A model generated the notes under the pieces. That model was not told the origin of the DNA. It did not search any database and saw only the letters and a program-made list of their open reading frames with translations. This document shows positions 17,358 through 26,800 of a stretch of DNA of 64,000 nucleotides, one piece after another. The DNA comes from Ferruginibacter albus (lineage in GTDB: Bacteria > Bacteroidota > Bacteroidia > Chitinophagales > Chitinophagaceae). Position 1 is the first letter of the stretch; every line of letters begins with the position of its first letter. Location of the stretch: contig NZ_CP083388.1 in the NCBI RefSeq assembly GCF_020042285.1, positions 1 through 64,000 on the forward strand, in the 5' to 3' direction. Position numbers and translations under genes: made by a program.

Positions 17358-17384
17358 TTGCTTTATTACTTTAAACTAAGTTTG
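17358..17384 (+). promoter_or_regulatory. Promoter upstream of structured RNA candidate 1
   Basis: TTG at 17358-17360 and TAAGTTTG at 17377-17384 (16-base spacing). No gene follows, but a dense series of hairpins does. Confidence 0.5.
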
Positions 17385-17390
17385 CCAAAT

Positions 17391-17700
17391 TAACATTTTT
17401 TGGCAGGATATTCTTTTAATTAAACTTAAAGGGAGTAACCCTTTCAAATAAAACCCTCCCGGTAGAAACCGAGAAGGTGTGCTTTCTAAAGCTACGACAC
17501 TTTAGACACTTCGTTTAGTGCAAGAACAGACCGGGATAGGAAAAGGTCTTGTTGTGGACCTTATTTCCTGTCCTGTTTCTGGGTGAGTAAAACTCCACCT
17601 GAAAATCAGGTCGCACTGCTGTCCACACTTTTGGCATACTGTTTTAGCCATTTTGCAATACCCCCTTCGATTTTGACCGAGTTTTTAGTTACAAGGGCGG
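17391..17700 (+). ncRNA. Structured RNA candidate 1 in the IS1595 element
   Basis: Downstream of the promoter lies a series of hairpins. The longest is GGATAGGAA-AAGGTC (34-48 of row 17500) pairing with GACCTT...TTCCTGTCC: stems 17534-17542/17565-17573 and 17543-17548/17557-17562, 15 pairs with one bulge and one G-U pair that exists only on the plus strand. Next come GGTG-AGT/ACT-CACC (17582-17599) and ACCTGA-AAA-TCAGGT (17597-17611); these two share bases and exclude each other, as in a switch. 3' end unknown. No known RNA class recognised. Confidence 0.5.
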
Positions 17701-17909
17701 TCATCCTTGGCGATGTTCTATACATCAACATTTTCAACTAATGATGAGACTCATTTTGATGCTTTGGTACGTGGGGAGGAGGCATTACAATAACAAAGTG
17801 TAATATCTTTTAGGCAAAACTAATGTGCATGCATTTGTGTATAATATGTGTTTACCGCATATTTTAAAATGTTTACTTTTGTATTGCCGTATCATTAAAA
17901 AAAGAACTT

Positions 17910-18038
17910 ATGAGCTTCCTCATATCAGGGGAAGTTTGCATATACAAAAATAAAGTCAAATATTACAACTTCCATAGATTTTTTTACACAATTGTTGTTT
18001 TCGTGGAAAATTTTCACCAAAACCCAATACTGTATTGA
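17910..18038 (+). CDS. Possible 42-residue protein in the IS1595 element
   Basis: ATG at 17910 gives MSFLISGEVCIYKNKVKYYN, then a hydrophobic aromatic stretch and TGA. A -7-like TACTTTTG lies at 17874-17881. No other support; a hairpin at the start codon region is also possible. Treat as tentative. Confidence 0.25.
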   Translation: MSFLISGEVCIYKNKVKYYNFHRFFYTIVVFVENFHQNPILY

Positions 18039-18201
18039 ATTTCGTAATTATTCACAATCGGTTAATAAAAAACATTTACAATAATTGCTTTTAGACGGTT
18101 AACTACAGTATGTAAAAAATCAGGTATCTATCCCTTGAGAACAGTTAATTAATTAAGGAAGAAAATCAGTCGATTTGAACAGATAATGTAGCGTATATTA
18201 A

Positions 18202-18369
18202 AAATCAGCGTACAAAAATAGAAAAACAGACAGAAAAGTAGTAAAAATCACCGGAGATAATAGAGAGTATTTGGTTGTTTCAAAACAAGGAATTAAATTT
18301 GTAGGACAATTGTACAATACCAAATAGAGTACAACTGTAATTGTAGAACAACGGAAAAGAGGAGAATAA
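18202..18369 (+). pseudogene. Decayed coding trace
   Basis: One frame reads KVVKITGDNREYLVVSKQ, then GIKFVGQLYNTK, a TAG at 18325-18327, then STTVIVEQRKRGE and TAA. The protein-like sequence on both sides of the in-frame TAG suggests the 3' end of a dead gene; there is no start codon. No family recognised. Confidence 0.3.
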
Positions 18370-18488
18370 AACTAAATTAAATTGTAGATCGTCCAAACTT
18401 ACAAACCTGAGTCAATTCAACTTTTTCTTTAAGATTTTATTAAAATAACAAAACCCCGTGCTGTCAACACGAGGCTTTGCGTTCTAAT

Positions 18489-18637
18489 TTGTGGTGGCTT
18501 ATCTCTGATAAGCGAGCCAACCGCAACAAGTACAATAACTAATGACCACTCGACAACGTGGTAGAATGGGGAGCACGAGCTCTCCATTTCTTGTTATGTA
18601 ATAGAGGGCATAATATACCCTCGGTTGGCAACCACAA
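18489..18637 (+). ncRNA. Structured RNA candidate 2: multibranched fold
   Basis: Nested perfect stems: P1 TTGTGGT 18489-18495 with ACCACAA 18631-18637; hairpin P2 GCTTATC-TCT-GATAAGC 18497-18513; P3 GCCAACCG 18516-18523 with CGGTTGGC 18622-18629; P4 AACAAG 18525-18530 with CTTGTT 18590-18595; hairpin P5 ACCAC/GTGGT 18545-18562; hairpin P6 ATGGGGAGC-ACGA-GCTCTCCAT 18566-18587 (one G-U on the plus strand); hairpin P7 AGGG/CCCT 18605-18621. Seven compatible stems in 149 bases is strong evidence for a folded RNA. The G-U pair favours plus-strand transcription. I do not recognise the class; it has no open frame. Confidence 0.65.
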
Positions 18638-18880
18638 TTTATATGTGCTTGCATCATAATCTTTAATAATCTATTGTTTAGTCTTCCATCCTTTTGGTTT
18701 TTTAGATTATGAAAGCAGCTATATAAAAGAACTGGAACAAAGGTAGAGCATTATTTTTTAATTTTTTTTAGTGGGAAAGAAATTACCCACTAAAAATTTC
18801 TAACAATGGCTTTATATCAAAAAGATAGCCAAACACGAAATTTTTGAAAAATTTTGATATCTAATTTTAACATAAATAAA

Positions 18881-18904
18881 AAAGGTAGCCTCTTGGCTAC
18901 CTTT
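18881..18904. terminator. Terminator inside right end of the element
   Basis: AAAGGTAGCC-TCTT-GGCTACCTTT, a perfect 10-bp hairpin. A second hairpin GGCGGC/GCCGCC (18927-18946) lies between it and the right inverted repeat. Confidence 0.8.
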
Positions 18905-18968
18905 AAAGTTTTTAGTTCATTTAAACGGCGGCAAAAATCAGCCGCCAATATTTTTTAAACAACGCCCT

Positions 18969-18990
18969 GTGTAAACAGGGTATTACTACC
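18969..18990 (-). repeat. Right terminal inverted repeat of the IS1595 element
   Basis: Exact reverse complement of 14329-14350. Its inner edge also forms CCCTGT-GTAA-ACAGGG (18965-18980). The 8-base TAAATTTA follows at 18991-18998. Confidence 0.85.
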
Positions 18991-19107
18991 TAAATTTATA
19001 TTTTTTATTTGTTAAAAAAATTGCTGAAATTCTTTACTACATTGATTCTAGCTTAAAAATATCCTACTTTTTACAGCCAGCTACTAAAAAATAAATGGTA
19101 TTATGTG

Positions 19108-19137
19108 TTGCATAGTACTTAATTTTTTATATTTTTG
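19108..19137 (+). promoter_or_regulatory. Promoter of the PadR gene
   Basis: TTG at 19108-19110, 19 bases, TATTTTTG at 19130-19137; ATG at 19165. AGTAC (19115-19119) and GTACT (19137-19141) flank the -7 box as a possible operator. Confidence 0.7.
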
Positions 19138-19164
19138 TACTGTTAATTTAAAAACTAAAAGAAA

Positions 19165-19524
19165 ATGAATATTGATAATACAGCCAGCCAGATGCGAAAA
19201 GGTGTGTTGGAGTTTTGTATTCTTTCGGTAATAAAACAAGGAGAAGCTTATCCTTCGGATATTATTGAAAAAATGAAGGCGGCCAATCTTAACATTTTTG
19301 AAGGCACATTATATCCTTTATTAACACGACTTAAAAATGCAGAATTTCTTACCTACAGGTGGGTAGAAAGTAATAGCGGTCCGCCACGAAAATATTTTTC
19401 GCTTACAGAAAAAGGCGCCGCTTTTTATAAAGAACTGGAAGCAACCTGGAACGAACTGGCAAATGCGGTGAAAACATTATCAGAAACAGAACAACAAAAT
19501 TCAAATAACAACTTCAACTCTTAA
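19165..19524 (+). CDS. PadR-family transcriptional regulator
   Basis: A 119-residue winged-helix PadR protein: MRKGVLEFCILSVIKQGEAYPSDIIEKM, the wing GTLYPLLTRLKNAEFLTYRWVESNSGPPRKYFSLTEKG, and a dimerisation helix at the C-terminus. It is followed after 31 bases by a PspC-domain membrane protein gene, a pairing common in Bacteroidota, so it probably controls its own envelope-stress-type operon. The inducing signal is unknown. Confidence 0.94.
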   Translation: MNIDNTASQMRKGVLEFCILSVIKQGEAYPSDIIEKMKAANLNIFEGTLYPLLTRLKNAEFLTYRWVESNSGPPRKYFSLTEKGAAFYKELEATWNELANAVKTLSETEQQNSNNNFNS

Positions 19525-19555
19525 AGATGCTACGGCATCAATAAAATAATAAGCC

Positions 19556-21640
19556 ATGAAACAAGTAATAAATATAAACTTCCAGGGACAGGTTGTTCCA
19601 ATTGAAGTTTCTGCTTTTGAGTTGCTTAAAAATTACACAGAAAGTTTACGTGCCTACTTTGCGAATGAAGAAGGCAGAGATGAAATTATTAATGACATAG
19701 AAAACCGCATTAGTGAACTCTTTCAGGAAACTTTAAAAAAGGGCGCTACCTGTATTACAGATGACGATATTAATGCTGTGATTAAAAGCATTGGTCGCCC
19801 GGAAGATTTTGGAGATGCAGAAAGTACAAAACAGGATTCAAAGGAAAATTTTCAACAATCATCTGCAACAACCAATACAACTGCTACGCATAAACGCTTA
19901 TATCGGGATGAAAATAATAAAATATTGGGGGGCGTTTGCAGTGGTGTTGCCAGCTATTTAGGTATTGACACCATTGTAGTTCGCATTATTACCGTCATAT
20001 TTGGCGGTCCGCTATTGGTACCTTATGTTTTAGTTTGGGTTTTTGTTCCAAGTTCTTCTTCTCTTGAAATTGGCGGAACAAGAAAAAAATTTTACCGGGA
20101 TAGTGATGATAAAATAATTGCAGGCGTATGCAGCGGCATTGGTAATTATTTAGGCATTAATCCATGGATACCAAGAATTTTATTCTTGATTCCTTTTTTA
20201 TCTTTTGCTTTTCATTGGAGTCATTGGGTATTTTTTAATTTCCCCAGCATACTGCGTTTTAGCTTTAGTCCCGGTGCTTTTATTTTCTATATTATATTAT
20301 GGATGGTAATTCCCGAAGCAACTACTACCGCCGAAAAATTAGAAATGAAAGGAGAAAAGGTTGACCTTAACTCAATTAAAAATTCTGTAATGGAAGAGAT
20401 GAAAGGAGTTAAAGATCGTGCTGAAAAATTTGGGCAGGAAGCAAAAGCATATGCTTCTGAAAGAGGAAAAAATGTTGGTGCGGACATTAACGTTGCTGTT
20501 AAACGAAGCAGCCGCTCATTAGGAGATATTATTGTTTTAATACTGAAAATATTCGGCTACTTTATTATTGGTGTAGTTGTATTCTTTTTGCTTCTCGCTT
20601 TATTGGCTATTGTAATTGGCGCTGTTAGTGTATTTCCTTTAAAAAACTTTTTTATAGCAGATGGATGGCAAAATATCTGTGCATGGGGTACTTTATTATT
20701 TTTTATCGGAGCTCCTTTTATTGGATTGATCACATGGATCATTCGTCGGTTAGCTAAAGTAAAAAACAATAGAAAATTATTGCGCTTAACTTTTATTTGC
20801 TTATGGATATTAGGATGGGCTTCTGCCATTTGCCTGTTAGTATCAATAACTAAAGATTTTAAGTATAAAAATGATGGAATAGAACAAAATTTAGTGCTTG
20901 CTAATCCGGCGGTAAATAAATTAGAAGTAACAGCTAATTATCCTGTAAAAAACCATTCAAGCAATTGGTTTAGAATTGATGGAGACAGCGCTTATATGAA
21001 AAATATCGGCATTCAAATTTTAAAATCATCGAATGATAGCTTTTCTGTTACTGTAAAAAAATTGGCAAATGGAAATAGAAAATCGGCAGCAGAGATAACA
21101 GCAGATTTAATTTCTTTTAATGGCCGTCAGGTTGATTCGCTATTAGTATTGGACAGATACATTTCTTTTTCTGAAAAAGAAAAATTTCGAAACCAACGGG
21201 TGCTGGTGACAATTTACGTTCCGGTAGGCAAACAAATACTTGTTGATGAAAGTACCGGGCAAATGGCAGACATCAATATTGGATGGAATGATAACAATGA
21301 TAATGTAGATATTGATTGGAATGATGATGAATACCCTAAATTGAAAAAAAATATTTATTATACAATGCACGCCGATGGGAATCTATATACTTTAAGAGGA
21401 GAACAAGTAACTGGCAATAAAATCAATTCTGAAAACGACGATATGGGTGATGAAAAAGAAAACAAAATGGATTCATTGCAAAACATAATGGACTCCTTAC
21501 AAAATATAGCAGAACGAAAAAAAGATTCAATAGAAAAAGCGTTGGAAAAAGAATTAAATAATGAAAAGCGAAAAATTCAAAGGCAACAACCCAGCACGTA
21601 CATGAAACCTACCGGCTCTCCCATTGGTTCCTTTATGTAA
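19556..21640 (+). CDS. PspC-domain membrane protein
   Basis: 694 residues. After a soluble N-terminal region (about 1-110) come two PspC domains in tandem, LYRDENNKILGGVCSGVASYLGI (from about 115) and FYRDSDDKIIAGVCSGIGNYLGI (from about 180), each with a membrane segment. A linker with a possible coiled coil follows, then three or four membrane helices (about 320-430) and a large soluble C-terminal domain ending in a lysine/glutamate-rich coiled coil. PspC proteins sense or buffer inner membrane stress. The paired PadR gene lies upstream. Confidence 0.9.
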   Translation: MKQVININFQGQVVPIEVSAFELLKNYTESLRAYFANEEGRDEIINDIENRISELFQETLKKGATCITDDDINAVIKSIGRPEDFGDAESTKQDSKENFQQSSATTNTTATHKRLYRDENNKILGGVCSGVASYLGIDTIVVRIITVIFGGPLLVPYVLVWVFVPSSSSLEIGGTRKKFYRDSDDKIIAGVCSGIGNYLGINPWIPRILFLIPFLSFAFHWSHWVFFNFPSILRFSFSPGAFIFYIILWMVIPEATTTAEKLEMKGEKVDLNSIKNSVMEEMKGVKDRAEKFGQEAKAYASERGKNVGADINVAVKRSSRSLGDIIVLILKIFGYFIIGVVVFFLLLALLAIVIGAVSVFPLKNFFIADGWQNICAWGTLLFFIGAPFIGLITWIIRRLAKVKNNRKLLRLTFICLWILGWASAICLLVSITKDFKYKNDGIEQNLVLANPAVNKLEVTANYPVKNHSSNWFRIDGDSAYMKNIGIQILKSSNDSFSVTVKKLANGNRKSAAEITADLISFNGRQVDSLLVLDRYISFSEKEKFRNQRVLVTIYVPVGKQILVDESTGQMADINIGWNDNNDNVDIDWNDDEYPKLKKNIYYTMHADGNLYTLRGEQVTGNKINSENDDMGDEKENKMDSLQNIMDSLQNIAERKKDSIEKALEKELNNEKRKIQRQQPSTYMKPTGSPIGSFM

Positions 21641-21675
21641 AATAGTTTCGATGGCTTTGTTGAAGTTGAAACAAA

Positions 21676-21706
21676 AAAGATCCCGTTGTAGCAGGCGGGA
21701 TTTTTC
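21676..21706 (+). terminator. Terminator after the PspC gene
   Basis: ATCCCG (21680-21685) pairs with CGGGAT (21696-21701), followed by TTTTTCTTTTT. Confidence 0.75.
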
Positions 21707-21778
21707 TTTTTGTTCTCCGCATCTTTCTTTGCCATTTCTTTGTGAGAAACTTACATCGTATTTCTCTTTCTTTTAAGT

Positions 21779-21786
21779 TATTTTTG
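21779..21786 (+). promoter_or_regulatory. -7 box of gcvT
   Basis: TATTTTTG fits TAnnTTTG; ATG at 21816. No clear -33 element. Confidence 0.5.
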
Positions 21787-21815
21787 CCGTTACCCTTACA
21801 GCAATTATATTATTA

Positions 21816-22901
21816 ATGAAGAACACTCCATTTACAGAAAAACATATTTTATTAGGCGCAAAAATGGCTCCCTTTGCAGGTTATAATATGCCAATAAGTT
21901 ATACAGGCATTAATGATGAACATGCAGCTGTACGTAACAATGCCGGTGTTTTTGATGTAAGCCATATGGGTGAGTTTATTTTAAAAGGAACAGATGCATT
22001 GGACCTGATTCAACGCGTTACTACTAATGATGCTTCTAAATTAAAGGCCGGTCAAGCACAATACAGCTGTTTGCCTAATAAAGAAGGCGGCATTGTTGAT
22101 GATCTGTTGGTGTACTGCATTGAAGAAAATAACGTGTATATGCTGGTAGTAAATGCAAGCAATATCGAAAAGGATTGGAGCTGGATCATGCAGTTCAGCA
22201 ACAAAAATGTAGAAGCGCATAATATTTCCGACAAAACCTGTTTGCTGGCAATACAAGGACCTAACGCAACAAAAATTTTACAATCGCTAACGGATAAGGA
22301 TATACTAAATTTAAAATATTACACATTTACCAAAGGCACTTTTGCCGGCGTTGAAAATGTTTTAATAAGCGCCACCGGTTATACGGGCGCAGGCGGCGTT
22401 GAAATTTATTTTGAAGATAAAGATGATAACGCCAATAAGATATGGGATGCAATTTTTGCTGCGGGGGCTTCTTATGGTATAAAACCAATTGGTCTTGGAG
22501 CAAGAGATACGTTGCGCCTGGAAAAAGGTTTTTGTTTATATGGGAATGATATTGATGATACCACTTCTCCATTAGAGGCAGGTTTATCCTGGATAACAAA
22601 ATTCACCAAAGACTTTACGGCAAAAGATATTTTAGAAAACCAAAAAACAGAAGGTATTAAAAGAAAGCTTGTTGGCTTTGAGTTATTGGAGAAAGGTATT
22701 GCCCGGCATGATTATGAAATAACTGATGCAGCCGGCAATGTTATTGGTAAAGTAACTTCCGGTACGCAGTCACCAACGCTTAATAAACCAATCGGTTTAG
22801 GTTATGTAAGTACAGAATATGCAGCAACAGACAGTGAAATATTTATAAAAATTCGCCAATCGTTAATAAAAGCTAAAGTGGTAAAAATTCCATTTCTTTA
22901 A
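21816..22901 (+). CDS. gcvT: Aminomethyltransferase GcvT (glycine cleavage T protein)
   Basis: A 361-residue T protein, which transfers the methylene group from the lipoyl-bound aminomethyl intermediate of the glycine cleavage system to tetrahydrofolate. Motifs: [29 protein letters not shown] near the N-terminus, FAAG-type [22 protein letters not shown] in the middle and the C-terminal barrel with [18 protein letters not shown]. gcvP and gcvH are not in the window. The comB-like gene starts 3 bases after its stop. Confidence 0.95.
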   Translation: MKNTPFTEKHILLGAKMAPFAGYNMPISYTGINDEHAAVRNNAGVFDVSHMGEFILKGTDALDLIQRVTTNDASKLKAGQAQYSCLPNKEGGIVDDLLVYCIEENNVYMLVVNASNIEKDWSWIMQFSNKNVEAHNISDKTCLLAIQGPNATKILQSLTDKDILNLKYYTFTKGTFAGVENVLISATGYTGAGGVEIYFEDKDDNANKIWDAIFAAGASYGIKPIGLGARDTLRLEKGFCLYGNDIDDTTSPLEAGLSWITKFTKDFTAKDILENQKTEGIKRKLVGFELLEKGIARHDYEITDAAGNVIGKVTSGTQSPTLNKPIGLGYVSTEYAATDSEIFIKIRQSLIKAKVVKIPFL

Positions 22902-22904
22902 ATT

Positions 22905-23651
22905 ATGTATTCAATGAGTCAATTAAAGCCATCGTTATATACAAGCTTATCTCCATCATTGTTACATTTATATGATGTAAGCAGCAGCATTGTTGTAATT
23001 ATCGATGTATTAAGAGCAACATCAACTATTGCAACGGCATTACACAATGGCGCTAAAAATATTATTCCTGTTGATAGTGTTGCAGAATGTATCCGTATAG
23101 GCAAACAGATTGAAGGTATTACTGCCGGCGAAAGAGATGGACAAATTGCAGAAGGTTTAAAACACGGCAACTCACCATTTGAATACCCTACTACTTTTAT
23201 TGGTAAAAAAACATTAGTACTTACTACTACTAACGGTACCCGCTTGCTGCACATGGCTTTGGATAGGGGTGCCAAGGGAATCATTACCGGTTCTTTCCCT
23301 AATTTATCTGCTGTTTGTAATTACTTAGTGCAGCAAAATCAAAATGTGGTACTAGCTTGTGCTGCATGGAAAGACCGCATTAACATTGAAGACACATTGT
23401 TTGCAGGAGCAGTTATCAACCGCATAAAAGACAGCTTCAATATCAATTGCGATTCTTCTAAGATCGCAGAAACATTATATAATGAAGCAAAGCCAGATTT
23501 GTTTGAGTTTATCAAAAACAAAGATGCTTCTCATTATCATCGCTTAAGCGGCTTTGGCCTGGAAAAAGATATACGGTATTGTCTAACCGAAGATGTAGCA
23601 AATGTTTTATCTATTTATAAAGACGGAAATTTAATAGCACAACAGGCTTAA
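22905..23651 (+). CDS. 2-phosphosulfolactate phosphatase family protein (ComB)
   Basis: A 248-residue ComB-family phosphatase. Conserved blocks: IIDVLRATSTIATAL, AGERDGQIAEGLKHGNSP, TTTNGTRLL, CAAWKDRINIEDTLFAGAV and HYHRLSGFG. ComB dephosphorylates 2-phosphosulfolactate in coenzyme M synthesis in methanogens; in Bacteroidota the homologue is associated with sulfonate (for example sulfonolipid) metabolism, but the substrate here is unknown. It is coupled to gcvT by a 3-base gap. The start may be the first ATG or the ATG three codons later. Confidence 0.85.
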   Translation: MYSMSQLKPSLYTSLSPSLLHLYDVSSSIVVIIDVLRATSTIATALHNGAKNIIPVDSVAECIRIGKQIEGITAGERDGQIAEGLKHGNSPFEYPTTFIGKKTLVLTTTNGTRLLHMALDRGAKGIITGSFPNLSAVCNYLVQQNQNVVLACAAWKDRINIEDTLFAGAVINRIKDSFNINCDSSKIAETLYNEAKPDLFEFIKNKDASHYHRLSGFGLEKDIRYCLTEDVANVLSIYKDGNLIAQQA

Positions 23652-23786
23652 CAATAATTGTAAGCCACAGAAAGAAGGTAATCAGTTTTCTTGCTGCTTG
23701 TTTCTATAAAAATAGCATTAAGTTAAAACTTCGGTCTTTTCTCCACAAACTTTTCAAATCGCATCTTTTCCTCAAGTATTTTCCTT

Positions 23787-23794
23787 TACTTTTG
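23787..23794 (+). promoter_or_regulatory. -7 box of the SWIM-SNF2 helicase gene
   Basis: TACTTTTG fits TAnnTTTG, with TTTT at 23765-23768 as a poor -33 partner. The reading frame opens at 23838. Confidence 0.45.
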
Positions 23795-23843
23795 CAAATT
23801 GGCCTTTTGTGAATGGCCGCTCCTTAACCATAAATAAATTACC

Positions 23844-26800
23844 TTGGCGTTATCACATCTTATCAAGTACGTTTACAATACCGGCACCGATGAAGTTATA
23901 CGACGCGGCAAAAAGATCCACTCTACAGGACTTGTTGAAATGATCGAGCACGATGAGTTAATGAATTCTGTAACACTGCGGGTAAAGGATGATATTTACA
24001 ATACTTATTACAAAGTAAATATTCAGAAATACGACGATCCAAAGTCGATGACTTTGCGTTGCAGCTGTCCTTATAATATAGGAGATATTTGCCGCCATGA
24101 AGCAGCAGCATTGTTTTTGTTGCAGGAATTGATCGATAAAAACATGCTGAGTGGTAATAGTATTCAATACAATCAACGCCACACGGTGGCTAAGATGAAG
24201 TTTATTGATCTGAAAGTGATCCGCCTGCTGGCTTCCCCCGCCATTTACGAAACTGCTGAAAATATATTACGCACCACAAAAGCTGTTATTAACAAAGCGG
24301 CTAATGAAACAGTGGAGGCAGAGCTGGATTATAACGGACAATTATTTTCATTGGTAATTCAGAAAAATGATGAAAGAAATTTTGATACATCTTGTAATTG
24401 TTTAGAAAATGAGCATCCACTTTGCGAACATAAAACGGCTTTGTTTTTACAACTGTTAAATGCCTATGGAGCAAACTACTTTGATAGTATTCGCAATTGG
24501 GATAAAGAAAAGAATAAACTCTTACAGATATATGGCTATAGCTTAGAAGATGATCTTAACGGAAAATTTGAATTCATTTATAAAGAAGGAAAGCCCTTTT
24601 TAAAGGTATTAGACACTTCTATAAAAAGAGTGGCACCGGTGGCTGTGCCCGACAAGCCGCATTACATGCGGGAACAGCAGCAGGCTGCTGAAGTTGTAAC
24701 CGAAACCGCTGTTGTTACAGCGCCCGCTATAAAAAAGCTGGGCATCGTATTTAATTTCAACAGCACCACTTACCCTTATTTTATTGTAGATGCTATACAA
24801 GGCGAAGCAGATGAAGAGAATAGGAAATTTGTCAGCAAGCCGGAAAAGCTCGACCTGACAAAATATGTAAATACTGATTTTTTTAGTGAAGAAGATAAAA
24901 TGTTATTGCAGCAAATAAGAAAGCTGCAATCTTCCGAAATAAATAAATACATCAATCGCAATTCTCCATTTAGTGGCATTTGGGAAAATATCATCCATAA
25001 CGAAAATGATGAATTACCGGAAGAAACAAAAGCGTTGATCGTAGAGTACCTTCAACCTAAACTTAAAAAAATATTTGAAGAGCAATCAGCAGGTTCTTTT
25101 GTTTATTACCTGCCGGTAAAAAAAGCATTTAAAACGGAAAATCTTGCCGAAGTTTCACTCGGCAATAATTTTATTGTACCTCAATTTAAAATAGAAGCTA
25201 AGAACAGTCATTTTGAATTGCAGTGTAAGGTAAATGCCAATGGCGCTTCCCATTCTATTATAGATAATGAACATGACAATGGCTTATTGTTTTTATACAA
25301 TCATGTTTTTTATTTATGGAAAAAACCCGAAGATGTTTTACAGGTAGAAAAATTTTTGAAAAAAGGCAGCATTAAGCTTGATAAAGAGAATTGGACAGAG
25401 CAAATGCAAAAGCTTATCATGCCTTTGACAAAAGAATACGAAGTTGAGTTTGATAAGTCATTAATAAAAGAAGTAAAAAGCGGCGAACCGGAAGTAAGCT
25501 TGTTGCTACAGGAAAAAGGCGATTATCTGGTTTTTCAACCTGTATATAATTACAAAGGGTATCAAACAAAACCTAATGATAAAGACACGGTAACCATTCC
25601 GGAAGGAGATAAGATTCTAATCATTCATCGCAATAAAGAAGCAGAACAACGGTTTGTAGATAAGCTGTCTTCTTTGCATTCTCAATTTTCTAAAACACAG
25701 GATGGTAGCGGATTTGTATTAAAGGGAACAGAAGTGTTGCGTAACAATTGGTTCTTCCTTTTCATCGATGCAATGAAGGACAGTAAAATACCGGTGTATG
25801 GTTTTGAGGCATTAAAGAACTTCCGCTTCAATACCGCACGCCCATCCACACATATTCATGTAAGCAGTGGGTTAGACTGGTTTGATGCAAAGGTGGAAAT
25901 TGATTTTGAAGGACAACGGGTAGGTATAAACGATATTAAAAAAGCATTGGCAGACAAACGTTCTTTTGTTCAATTAGGCGACGGAACATTAGGAATACTG
26001 CCGGAAGAATGGCTAAAAAAATACTCCCTGCTATTTAAAGTTGGCGATGGTAAAAACAATCAACTGCGTTTATCAAAATATCACATGAGTGTGATTGATG
26101 AATTGTATGAAACAAGAAATGCAGAAGAATTAAGCTTTGCCCTGGATGAAAAATTTGAACGCCTAAGAGAGTTTAAGCATATTCCCGAAATTGATACACC
26201 AGCTGAATTACAATCTATATTACGGCCTTACCAGGTTTCAGGGTATCATTGGCTGAATTATTTGAATGATGTTGGCTGGGGAGGTATTTTGGCAGATGAT
26301 ATGGGGTTGGGTAAAACCGTGCAGGCATTAACGATGCTGCAACATTATAAAAACAAAGAGGGTTCCTTAAAAGCAATTGTAGTTTGTCCTACAACACTTA
26401 TCTACAACTGGGAAAATGAAATAAAAAAGTTCACACCGCAATTGACCTGGCGCATACATCATGGAGGTTTGCGTACCAGGGATATAGAGGAATTGCAGAA
26501 GTATAATGTAATAGTAACTACCTACGGAACATTAAGGAGCGACGCTACCGTATTGATGCGTATCATGTACGATTATGTAGTGCTGGATGAAAGCCAGGCA
26601 ATAAAAAATCCATCTTCAAAAGTTACAAAAGCCGCTTGTTTATTAACGGCAAAAAATCGTTTGTGCATGAGCGGTACACCGTTGCAAAACAATACGTTTG
26701 ATATTTTTGCGCAAATGAATTTTTTGAACCCGGGTTTATTGGGCAGCATGGAATTTTTCAGAAATGAATTTGCAACGCCGATAGATAAATTCGGTGAACA

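Larger units (their letters stand above)
17054..18968. other. Non-coding half of the IS1595 element
   Basis: About 1.9 kb without a convincing protein gene, unusual for an insertion element. It holds a short promoter-terminator unit (17235-17301), a promoter and structured RNA candidate (17377-17700), a 42-codon reading frame (17910-18038), a decayed coding trace (18202-18369), a second strongly structured RNA candidate (18489-18637) and a terminator and hairpin near the right end. Confidence 0.6.
14329..18990. mobile_element. IS1595-family transposon with passenger genes and non-coding cargo
   Basis: A 4662-base unit bounded by perfect 22-bp terminal inverted repeats (14329-14350 and 18969-18990, beginning GGTAGTAATACCC) and flanked by TAAATTTA on both sides. 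It contains one intact IS1595-type transposase gene (15765-16688), a coupled passenger gene, four small cargo genes and nearly 2 kb of non-coding DNA with structured segments. Inward of each end lies a strong hairpin terminator (14371-14391; 18881-18904), which would insulate the cargo from outside transcription. IS1595 members with passenger genes are known; this cargo set is not one I recognise. Confidence 0.82.
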
